From Nemertoderma westbladi (taxonomy: Eukaryota > Xenacoelomorpha > Nemertodermatida > Nemertodermatidae): a DNA stretch of 64,000 nt. A program made the position numbers and the translations under genes. Each line of letters starts with the position of its first letter. Within the stretch, counting starts at the first letter, position 1. Shown here piece after piece: positions 30,641 through 38,771 of this stretch. The DNA is taken from assembly GCA_032718475.1 (NCBI GenBank), contig JAUCBJ010000121.1:1-64000 (forward strand), read 5' to 3'. The notes below the pieces were generated by a model, which saw nothing but the letters and a program-made list of their open reading frames with translations, did no database searches and was not told the DNA's origin.

Positions 30641-31113
30641 GTAAAAGGGGGTATATAAGATATAGATATTAGTTAGCAGTTAGTAGAGAGAGGGGGGCAT
30701 ATGAGTACAGCTGGGTAAATCGTGTGGCCACACGACGCATACTGCTGTACTGCATAGGCCCACAGAGTAGGCCAGAATGTGGATTAGAGAATAGAATAAT
30801 CCATAGGCAGTAGTAAGTAGTAGGACAGTAGAATCAAAATTAAATAGGTGAATAAATAGAATAGGGCTGAAAGTTACAAATAATGGCAACACAAGGAAAG
30901 TTATTCTAGAACATAATAAAAGTAACGGACAGAAATTGTAAATTACGCCCATTTACTAGCTTCAAAATTAATTAGTAATAATTTAGGTTAAAAGGCGCAG
31001 TTAAATAGGAAATAGGCCATTATCGAACCGTACAGAACATCCTAGATACATCACTCATCTGTATTGCGCCTTGGTAAGGCACCACCTTGCAGGTGAGCGA
31101 GTGAACGTTCGGA
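30641..31113 (+). other. Leader of accessory ORF
   Basis: Non-coding. Just upstream of the accessory ORF the sequence ccaccttgcag ends at 31092, a plausible splice acceptor 21 nt before the ATG at 31114; a donor-like ggtaag precedes it at about 31071. Either a spliced subgenomic mRNA or an internal promoter could express the ORF; neither is proven. Confidence 0.35.
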
Positions 31114-33660
31114 ATGGCGAGTAAGTTGATCAGAAAGAGAAAAGCGGAGTCAGGAGGAAAGGAGATACTGGTGGATTTCACCGAGAGGCATCCGGAAGAG
31201 AAGACGAGAGGATACTACGAGAGGTTGGAAAGGGGTCACGCGGCGCGAGCGCTGCAGGATCACTTCAGGGAGATGCACGAACAGCGGCTGGTCGGGACCT
31301 ACGGGACGCCGTCGCTGGACAACGCGATCTTCCAACACTTCCACTACGTGGTGAAAGGGGACGAGGCGAAGTTCGGGATTCCGAAGTACCCGAGGGAATC
31401 ACCGAGGAAGGACTGGAAAAGATTCATAGAGTCCGTCAACAGAGGAGGATATATGATCCTAGACGACGAGGGAACCGTGGAAGACGAGGCGGGTTCGAGA
31501 CGAGGAACGGCGGGGTCGGCCAGGACCATACTCCTACATTTGGCCGCGCCAAATGGGGACATCTTCTTGTTCGACCTAGGGACGTATGGGAAGAAGGACG
31601 GGCCGAAATTAAACCGGTTACCGAAAGCGGTACAAGTTTTGGTAAGAGAGAAGTCGACGACGAAAGTGGGATCGGCGATTCGCAAGGATTCGGAGAGAAT
31701 CATCGGTCCGGACGCCACCAACCTCCTGGATATGCAGAAGGTCTTTATGGCTATGACGGCACCGGATGGGTTGGGGGTAGTCGAAAACACAGGCCAATGC
31801 GGGGCGGTGGCAATGGGCCAGCTATTGGGGCTCGTATGCCACAAACCGATGGATTGGGGGAAGTTTAGGGAAGAATACGGAGCAGAACTAGAGAACTCGC
31901 TAAAGTGGGGAGCGAGACCAGGAAAGCAGGAGGTATATCAATTCCGCAGGGGAGCGATAAAGGTATATCAGAAGCGATATATCCTGCAGGAGGACTGGAT
32001 GATGATAAGTTTGCTTAACTTATTCATGACCGTGGTTATCGAGAGGGAACCAGGGGCATTTCTGTTATCGGGATCACCCCTAAGCTACAGGAGAGCCTTT
32101 AAGACGGCCTTTGACGGTCTGGTAGACCACCCGGGGCTGAAGGGCGAGTCGGTGTACTACAACAGCCGACATATGGTAGACGGGGAGACAGATACACCGT
32201 ATCAGAGATGGGAGCAGCTAGAGACGGATAGACGAGAAGCAAAGCGACTGGAAGAAGTCGCTAGACGGGAGAGGATAGAAGCAGAGGAGAGGGAAGAGGA
32301 GGCCAGGACACAGAGTTACGGCTTCGAGGAACAGGCAGGCCTAGACGAACTTCATTGGACTTCATCAGGGAGTTCGGGGGAGTCTCTAGGGCGAGAATTG
32401 GGATGGACGGTGGGATCGCCGAAACAGTCGACGTCGGGGTTGCAAACGATGCCCATACCAGCGGGCGCCGAGGGCGACCAACCGCCAAGGAAGTTAAGGG
32501 AGCTAGAGGGATGGAGAGCTACGGGCGAGAGCCAAGGCGGGAAGGGACATAGTGTATCCATCGGGATACCGGGGTTGGAGACACTGCCAGAAGAGGAGGA
32601 CAACGACGACGAGTTCGGAGAGATGCCGCCCATCGAGAGGATAGGCCACTCGGACACGGACTGGGTTGGCGGAAGGGTGGTGACGGCCAGTTGGGCGAGG
32701 GCCTTCTGGAACAGATCCGGCAAGCGGACCTGGGTGCACGAGGACCCGGCGATGGATTTCGCGGGGAGCACTATCAGGTTGGGCGAGCAACCGGGGATGG
32801 CACCACGGATAGTATTCGGGGAGACGATGCCCGAGAGGGGCGGAGAGATCGACGTAGATAGAGAGACCAACGTAGAGAAGTTCGCCTACCAGCGACTCCA
32901 CAAACCGCGGAGATCGCTTGGGACGAAAGACGAGGTGGGACGGGAGACATTGGTACTCGGCTGCGACTACTGTGGGAGACAGACCCATCGGGAAAGGAGC
33001 TGCCTATACCGGTTCCAGAAGGGAACCTTTTGTCTCTACTGCCGAGAACCAAGCCACAGGATGGGGGCGTGTCCACAGTTGCATAACCGATGTCCAAAGT
33101 GCCACTTTCGGGGACACTATGGACGCAAATGCGACTGGATGAACGACGAGGAGAAGTTCACGAGATTCGAGGAGTGGGCCGACGTCGAGGCCATGACGCG
33201 CCAGCGCATGAAGGCCCAGGAGTTCAAGTGGGGTTTCTTCCTTATCAATCAGGAGACTCACATGGAGATCATAAAGCGGAGGCTACCGTTTACCTACCAA
33301 GAGTTAGCAACGGCGGCGTCGTACGCCGGAGTGATGAACACGCAAAGATATTTGGACAGGTGGACGCCAGAGAACCGAAGGGAGTTTAGGGATTTCTTGG
33401 CGGAGCACGTACCACAAGCAATGAAGATGATCCTATGGGACGCCACTAGAGGGAGACAACCGGGCCACTCTGAGGGGCCACCGGCGAAGCGATATCGGGC
33501 ACTAATAACACCAGCGCCCAGGGAGCCAACGACCGGGATCAGCAGGGAGGTGGCGGCGAAGGTCCGAAAGCAGAAAGCGGATCCCAGAGGAACGGTGGTA
33601 ACCAAGAAACGACCCAGGGAAGAGGACGCCAGGGGGAACTATCCCCAGAGGAACAGATAG
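31114..33660 (+). CDS. Accessory ORF: DEDD exonuclease-like domain plus three CCHC zinc knuckles
   Basis: 848-residue intact frame after integrase. Residues ~105-310 resemble RNase D/WRN/EXD-type 3'-5' exonucleases: hydrophobic strand then D117-D-E119 (YMILDDEG), RTILLHLAAPNGDIFLFDL (137-155), a TKVGSAIRKDSERI helix with D192, NLLDMQ with D206, and a WGARPGKQEVY segment at 265-275 like the W-x-x-RP-x-x-x-Q-x-x-Y before motif III. The motif III Asp is not at canonical spacing (Y275-x3-R279, or Y289 followed by E293-D294), so activity is uncertain. Residues ~365-400 are a charged helix, 400-600 acidic linker. Three perfect C-x2-C-x4-H-x4-C knuckles occupy 617-630, 640-653 and 660-673. The C-terminus is basic with KKRPRE. 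No signal peptide or membrane segment, so not an envelope. Domain assignment is inference from motif pattern. Confidence 0.7.
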   Translation: MASKLIRKRKAESGGKEILVDFTERHPEEKTRGYYERLERGHAARALQDHFREMHEQRLVGTYGTPSLDNAIFQHFHYVVKGDEAKFGIPKYPRESPRKDWKRFIESVNRGGYMILDDEGTVEDEAGSRRGTAGSARTILLHLAAPNGDIFLFDLGTYGKKDGPKLNRLPKAVQVLVREKSTTKVGSAIRKDSERIIGPDATNLLDMQKVFMAMTAPDGLGVVENTGQCGAVAMGQLLGLVCHKPMDWGKFREEYGAELENSLKWGARPGKQEVYQFRRGAIKVYQKRYILQEDWMMISLLNLFMTVVIEREPGAFLLSGSPLSYRRAFKTAFDGLVDHPGLKGESVYYNSRHMVDGETDTPYQRWEQLETDRREAKRLEEVARRERIEAEEREEEARTQSYGFEEQAGLDELHWTSSGSSGESLGRELGWTVGSPKQSTSGLQTMPIPAGAEGDQPPRKLRELEGWRATGESQGGKGHSVSIGIPGLETLPEEEDNDDEFGEMPPIERIGHSDTDWVGGRVVTASWARAFWNRSGKRTWVHEDPAMDFAGSTIRLGEQPGMAPRIVFGETMPERGGEIDVDRETNVEKFAYQRLHKPRRSLGTKDEVGRETLVLGCDYCGRQTHRERSCLYRFQKGTFCLYCREPSHRMGACPQLHNRCPKCHFRGHYGRKCDWMNDEEKFTRFEEWADVEAMTRQRMKAQEFKWGFFLINQETHMEIIKRRLPFTYQELATAASYAGVMNTQRYLDRWTPENRREFRDFLAEHVPQAMKMILWDATRGRQPGHSEGPPAKRYRALITPAPREPTTGISREVAAKVRKQKADPRGTVVTKKRPREEDARGNYPQRNR

Positions 33661-34331
33661 GTTCCCAGAGCCGAGGGAGAGAGACTGAGACTTGGACGTG
33701 GTGCGCCTGGAAGGCGCCGCGTGGGACGTACGAACTATTAAGTACAAATTTAATTAATGCAAATAATCATATAAGTGCAATTTGTATGTACGTATGTAGT
33801 AATTAGTAATCTACGAATATATACGCTCGAAGTAAGTACTATAGTCATACAACCTTTCTCAATTAGCTACTGGGACTGGGGGGTAAACTGACTATGGCAC
33901 TATGGACGAGACACCAGACAATTTCACACTTCTTGAGTGCGACGGCACAAGAGGGGGGGGAGATTCGTCAGAAGGGATGAGGTAGTCAGAGTAGGGTTGA
34001 GGGACAGAGTAGTAGGTGTGAAGTGCGGAGAGAGTGCGGACGCAATTCTAGTGTGGGGGGGATAATAAGAGGCTGAGTGAGGGACGAGGAGGTCCGAGTG
34101 TATGAGAGAGTTAGGATGAGAGTGAAGAAGAGATAGGGCGGAAGTGTTGGGGAAACAAAAGTTGCGTGAGAGGTGAGCGCGATCGGCCCAACATGAGTCG
34201 CCAGGCACACAGGGTAGCGTTATCATACCCATAGGGAGCGGCCTGGAAAGCCGGATCCGAGAGAAAAGAATTCCACCCCACACCCGATACTAGATCGGGA
34301 TCCAGCGGGATTGTAGCGCACTTTTTGGTTG
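33661..34331 (+). other. 3' non-coding region of outer element
   Basis: No open frame of its own; minus-strand frames here are shadows. From about 34140 it is homologous to the 3' region of the nested element (gggagcggcctggaaagcc, gatcgggatccagcggg). A short 9-G run ends near 33960. Confidence 0.6.
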
Positions 34332-34360
34332 ATGCTATCTTCTTACCGGGAAGATAGCAT
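34332..34360 (+). promoter_or_regulatory. Hairpin upstream of polypurine tract, outer element
   Basis: atgctatcttc - ttaccgg - gaagatagcat: perfect 11-bp stem, 7-nt loop, identical stem in the nested copy. It sits 1 nt from the polypurine tract. Confidence 0.85.
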
Positions 34361-34369
34361 GGGGGGGAG
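34361..34369 (+). promoter_or_regulatory. Polypurine tract of outer element
   Basis: gggggggag directly before the 3' LTR (TGTTAGC at 34370). It would prime plus-strand synthesis. Confidence 0.85.
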
Positions 34370-34883
34370 TGTTAGCTTATTCAATCCCGCTAACACCCCA
34401 TAAAGTTAAGCCGATAAGCAATATTGGGAGCCACGAGATTGGGTAATTAACCAACTCGTGCCATCCCAATAAGAATGGGAAGGAGAAGCACACAATGAGG
34501 GTCAGGGGCCAAACCCCTAACCCAGAGAGAATAGGTGGAGTGAACGGGAACACTCCAAAGGGCGCCAACAAGGGTATCAACCAATCAGAGGGGGGAAAGG
34601 CATCGATTAGGTAGAGTAACAAGGACAACCGTGCAATATAGCCACTTGGCAGTAATCATATCAATTCAGTTATCTCAGTGCAATACTGGTGCTAGTTTAG
34701 GTTACATAGTTTAGCTAGGGAAGGACCGGGACTTTAGTTACCGTATCCCGCCTTCCGTATACAACAACTATATTATCTCATATCTATATCTATATCTGTA
34801 TACCCAAATATTATATACGACGAACAGCACAAACTCATTCACTCTTTATACACGGCGGGGACGCGTGAACTAACAACGGATAA
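34370..34883 (+). repeat. 3' LTR of outer BEL/Pao element, 3' end altered
   Basis: Matches 13894-14407 with three substitutions. The last ~28 bp of the LTR (the GGATCC hairpin and GTCACA terminus) are absent; after cggataa the sequence runs into a 22-bp tandem duplication. It is preceded by a G-rich polypurine tract. Confidence 0.9.
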
Positions 34884-34912
34884 GTTTATTACTAACAACG
34901 GATAGGTTTATT
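34869..34912 (+). repeat. 22-bp tandem duplication at end of 3' LTR
   Basis: actaacaacggataagttta-tt at 34869-34890 is repeated with one change at 34891-34912. It replaces the normal LTR terminus and blurs the element's right edge. Confidence 0.85.
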
Positions 34913-35982
34913 ACAACTTTAATTAAATGCATACTTACTGACACTTAGGCTTCTTTCAGCAATGTACCCATAAGCTATCATGACGCTGATCTTCTAGTGT
35001 GCCGTACATGCTGCTGCACAAACAACAACGATTTCCTTTGGACGGCTTTCTTTTTAAAGGTTTTTGGACATTCGATGGTGAGTAGTTAAGTGATCGCCGT
35101 ACCCCACATGATCTATCTTTATCGATCTCAGCCACGAGTTTTCCTAGTGAAGCACTCACCTCCTAGATTTGGACATAATAATTTTAATATTTTCATATAT
35201 ATAAACTTAGTTATAACGAACGCAGTCTTACATTTTAGTAAATTAGGCATAAAAATAGTATTATTATTGTACCTCAGTTATTATGTTCCTTGTTATTGGG
35301 CTATCTGGGATGGGCCCTTTATGATGATGGGATGTTTGTCCTAAACGATAAATAACGTTAGATGGAATAGATAATTGAAACTGTATTGCAGACTTGGCTA
35401 TCGCTTGTTAAGTGTTAACTAATTTTTAATCAAACCTGATATGCGAGCCTTTTTTTAAGGATAGAGGTAAAAGATAAGTAATTTATATAAACTTAGTCAC
35501 AATATTTATTTACTACATTAACTTTACTTTTATTCGCTAGGGTAGTACCGAATGTGTGAGTTAGTAGTTATGTAATCATATTAGGCCTAAATGTAATCAT
35601 ATGTGCGTACGGTACTGTAGGGCCTGTTATGAAATAAAATCTATAAATTAAAGTACTTTATGTTACGTTTGTTATTTTAGTTCCCCCTTAACGCAGCCTG
35701 AGCGGATGGGTCACGTAGTCATTAACAGCGGATGGGTCAGAAAATGACCAAGCTATAAATTTTACTATATTCAATTAGAATTAATATGAAAAGTTGGTTA
35801 AGGAGCCGCCAACGAGGCCTTGAGGTCTAGTTCTGCACAATACGAAACAGTATATGAGTACAGTACAGCATATACAGCAGATGATACTATGTATACTTAC
35901 GAAGTTAGCTGTACTGGCCTACTGACGTACTACTGCTTAGGCCTATATAAATATTGGAATACTTAAAAGCATCTTATTTACA
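34913..35982. other. AT-rich stretch between the BEL/Pao element and the LINE
   Basis: No supported frame. The 3' part is probably the 5' UTR of the LINE starting at 35983. Rich in the words aggcct and ccggta, as are other parts of 35-44 kb. Confidence 0.4.
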
Positions 35983-36837
35983 ATGACGCATCCACAGAAT
36001 ATTAATGTCGCAAATGATGAAAACGATCACAGTATTATTGCTAGTATTATTTCATCAACGGATGACCCTGAAATAAAGAATTGTTTAAGCTGCTGGTCCC
36101 AGGAGGAGACAGGAACTACAATCACCAAAAAACTTAACAAATGTCCAACCAGCCAACTTCGCAAGACAGCCCTTTACATGGGATGTGAAAGGGCGAATGA
36201 CAACCTCTATAAGGCGCAATTAGTAGTTGAGGTTGTTAAATCAATTGAACGTTTCCTACCTGAGGAATGCGCGAACTGTGGGGCTGACTACTCATGCGAG
36301 TTTGGAGAGAAAACCGCTATTCAATGTTTTATTTGTCAACGAGGTGTTCACAGTGGTTGTGTCACTGATCCAACGCAAACAGAAGAATATAAAGCACTAA
36401 CGTCGGCCCACGGATTTGTCTGGGTATGCCTCTATTGCCAACAACGGGCCATAGCTGGCAAAGCAATTATTCGCAATAAAGAAGGCAAATCCATTGCCGG
36501 TATTCGTAAGCGTCAAATTCTAGGCGCAGTGGCTACGACTGAAGGAGTACCGGTACCGTTGTCAGAACAAATGAGGGTTAAGGAACTGCAAACGAGAAGT
36601 CCAACTGTCAATGGGCCAAGTCAGTTCGAGAGTGATAACTGCATTCTCACCATTACAAACACCGCTACTGGTAGAGACAACACTGATAGTGTTGTACAAC
36701 CAATTCACCGTCAGTACCAGTATATGGATTCGACCAACCAAACTCAAGTTAGTCGACTACAAAACCGCTTTGATATACTGGACGGTGAAGATGATGATGT
36801 TGTCGATTTAGGTTCTGTACATTATGAAAGAGGATGA
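35983..36837 (+). CDS. LINE ORF1 part 1: PHD-finger protein
   Basis: 284-residue frame. Residues ~100-165 contain CANCGADYSC, CFICQRGVHSGC and WVCLYCQQ, a C4HC3 pattern typical of PHD fingers, known in ORF1 proteins of CR1-like LINEs. The N-terminal 100 residues resemble the helical domain preceding that finger. The last codons (GGA TGA) overlap the ATG region of the following frame by 14 nt, in another phase, so either two overlapping ORFs or one ORF with a frameshift. Likely binds the element's RNA or chromatin; role inferred. Confidence 0.75.
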   Translation: MTHPQNINVANDENDHSIIASIISSTDDPEIKNCLSCWSQEETGTTITKKLNKCPTSQLRKTALYMGCERANDNLYKAQLVVEVVKSIERFLPEECANCGADYSCEFGEKTAIQCFICQRGVHSGCVTDPTQTEEYKALTSAHGFVWVCLYCQQRAIAGKAIIRNKEGKSIAGIRKRQILGAVATTEGVPVPLSEQMRVKELQTRSPTVNGPSQFESDNCILTITNTATGRDNTDSVVQPIHRQYQYMDSTNQTQVSRLQNRFDILDGEDDDVVDLGSVHYERG

Positions 36838-37681
36838 ATGGGTAAATCCCAACAGTACTGTTGGTAGAGAGACATCACCGGTATCACACAACCACAATAA
36901 ATCGGAACCTCATTCTACAAACAGCAGCAATGAAAATAGACCTGTCTGTCGGTTCTTTCGCAATGGGAACTGCCAGTTTGGCCGATCGGGACGAGGCTGT
37001 TCATATCGACATCCAAAACTTTGTCTTAAATTCTTAAACAAAGGAAAATCAAGCCAAGGTGGCTGCACTAAGGGGACGTCCTGTAGGTACTTTCATCCCA
37101 CACTGTGCCGCAATTCTGTCAACGAAAAACAATGCCTTAATGGCTAATGTAACTTCTACCATATCCGTGGCACTCAACGTGTCAAGAGGCTGCAGGAAAA
37201 TCGCGTGGAAGACAGATATAATATCAGGGAACAAAGTGTTGGGCTACAAGGGAATAACATAGTCTCCCGGAGCTACACCAAGTCGAACCTCCCTCCTCAT
37301 AGAGAAATCGACCAACCAAACACCAATGGTCAAATCCAGCAGCGTAACGTGGAATGCTATCGCTATGGTGAAGCTCAGACTTTGCAGACCACGGATCAGA
37401 GTTCTTTTTTAGAGAACGCCATGGCGGAAATGCAGAACTCGTTTACTATGCAAATGTCTCAGATGCAGGATCAAATATTGGGTATGCAGCGCCAGTTCTC
37501 TCACCAACTTCAGCAGTTGGTGCAGCTACAGCCCCAGGCAGCTGCATCCCCACCTCAAACCCAAACACAATACTATACTCAGCAACCGAGTGTCCACAAC
37601 ACACAACAAATGCAAGGTTTTGCCCAGTCGGGCCAGGTTCATATAGTACCGGTATCCAACCCAACCCAAATTATGGTGTGA
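36824..37681 (+). pseudogene. LINE ORF1 part 2: three CCCH fingers and Gln-rich coiled coil
   Basis: One frame from an ATG at 36824 to 37681, broken only by a TAA at 37145-37147. CCCH fingers: CRFFRNGNC...CSYRH, then CLKFLNKGKSSQGGC...CRYFH, then CRNSVNEKQC...CNFYH, with the stop codon inside the third. After it a Gln/Met-rich stretch (FTMQMSQMQDQILGMQRQFS) probably forms a coiled coil for trimerisation, as in other LINE ORF1 proteins. Tandem CCCH fingers suggest single-stranded RNA binding. The stop is probably a point mutation because flanking finger residues fit. Confidence 0.75.
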
Positions 37682-37965
37682 ACCATGGCTCTTACAGTTA
37701 TGTAAATAATTTTGAGGATACCATTTTTCATAGAGGAATGAGTGCCAATAATAATTTTCGCACTCATATTAATAACTTTGAATTGAATAATAATAAAGCC
37801 AAAATGCAAAACGCTGTTGGTTCTTCCCCTAAGGAAAATATAAATGCAAATTTTACCAATTTACATAATATTAAGAGCCAGGGCTACACGAATAATTTCA
37901 ATTGTGCTCCAAGTAATACTAATCTTACTACCGGTTCTACAAACACTAATATTAGTAGTAGTAAT
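37678..37965 (+). pseudogene. LINE ORF2 leader (Asn-rich), 5' side of Gypsy insertion
   Basis: Asn/Ser-rich sequence (NNNFRTHINNFELNNNKAKM) leading into ORF2. It is cut by the Gypsy element after GTAAT at 37961-37965. Allowing for insert plus duplication (5,686 bp), the frame resumes correctly at 43652 and runs into the endonuclease. Confidence 0.7.
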
Positions 37966-38162
37966 TGTACAGTGTTGATCTAAGTTACCCTTAAGTGATA
38001 TTATATACTTATATATATGTAGGCCTACAGGCCTATGGAAAGTCAAGTATTCAATATATATAACATAAGTACTTCTGTACTTTGTCATCTGGCAATCCCA
38101 TATTTTCATACACAGCAGTCTGGCAGTATATCTACTGCCTACTGGTACTTCAGTACTTTACA
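37966..38162 (+). repeat. 5' LTR of Gypsy element (197 bp)
   Basis: TGTACAG...CTTTACA. Contains two inverted aggcct words (gtaggcctacaggcctat). Same as 43450-43646 by eye. Confidence 0.95.
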
Positions 38163-38179
38163 TGGCGCTGCGAATCTGG
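38163..38179 (+). promoter_or_regulatory. Gypsy primer-binding site
   Basis: tggcgctgcgaatctgg starts directly after the LTR with the TGG needed to pair with a tRNA CCA end. Which tRNA is not determined. Confidence 0.7.
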
Positions 38180-38417
38180 AAATACAAATACACTGCGGCA
38201 CTACACACTACAAGATGGAACAAATAAATAATAGGTCTTAAAACTTAACTGGTCTACAAACAATACTGCAATAGGCCTACCCCATCATTGGTTAGCCAAC
38301 AAGATAACCTACAATCTACAGCTCTACAGACATATAGGCCTACCAATAGGCCTATAACCTAGCCTACAACAGGTGTCAGGGTGCTTACAATAAGCACCTA
38401 CAGCTCAACATAGCAAC

Positions 38418-38747
38418 ATGACGGATACCGGCACCGGTACTACAGCTACATCTATTACAGCAGCCAAATATTCGCGATCAGCCTTCAAGGGACGTGTTAC
38501 TACAGCAATGAGACGCCTTGAGGACTCGCTACAAAAATATACCACCATGGACCATGAACAATTAACGCCATTAATAATTGAAGCAGTAACAAGCCGATTA
38601 ACAGATTTTCAAATGGCTGCAAACAAATATTTCGAAGCACACCACAATGTCCAGGTGTTAGAACCTACAAAGGATGGTGACAAAGAAACATTATATGTGA
38701 ATTCACTGGAAGATAATGTTGTAGAATTCCGCGACCGGGTTCAATAA
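38418..38747 (+). CDS. Gypsy gag, N-terminal ORF
   Basis: 109-residue frame (MTDTGTGTTATSITAAKYSR) with a helical region (RRLEDSLQKYTTMDHEQLTP). It ends at TAA 38745-38747 and the same frame continues as the 408-residue gag 24 nt later. So this is either the gag N-terminus cut off by a nonsense codon or a separate small ORF. In an element with identical LTRs the stop is either very new or tolerated (readthrough or reinitiation). Confidence 0.65.
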   Translation: MTDTGTGTTATSITAAKYSRSAFKGRVTTAMRRLEDSLQKYTTMDHEQLTPLIIEAVTSRLTDFQMAANKYFEAHHNVQVLEPTKDGDKETLYVNSLEDNVVEFRDRVQ

Positions 38748-38771
38748 TTAAGTTACCGGTACTCAAGTACT

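Larger units (their letters stand above)
13894..34883 (+). mobile_element. Giant BEL/Pao LTR retrotransposon with extra 3' ORF (outer element)
   Basis: Bounded by LTRs that match over 514 bp with three substitutions. The total span is 20,990 bp, of which 6,729 bp is a nested relative plus its duplicated target, leaving about 14.3 kb; this is well above the 6-10 kb usual for BEL/Pao. Order: 5' LTR, gag, [nested copy], rest of gag, capsid-knuckle-protease-RT-RNase H, integrase, hairpin-repeat array, an 848-codon accessory ORF, 3' non-coding region with a hairpin and polypurine tract, 3' LTR. Family assignment rests on the DUF1759 capsid, A17 protease, RT motif order and DUF5641 integrase tail. 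Gag frameshifts and one pol nonsense codon suggest this copy is no longer autonomous. No clean target duplication was found. Confidence 0.92.

Noticed and set aside
31114-33660. Envelope protein in the usual BEL/Pao env position
   Set aside because: No signal peptide, no transmembrane segment and no glycosylation-rich ectodomain; three zinc knuckles indicate a nucleic-acid-binding protein.
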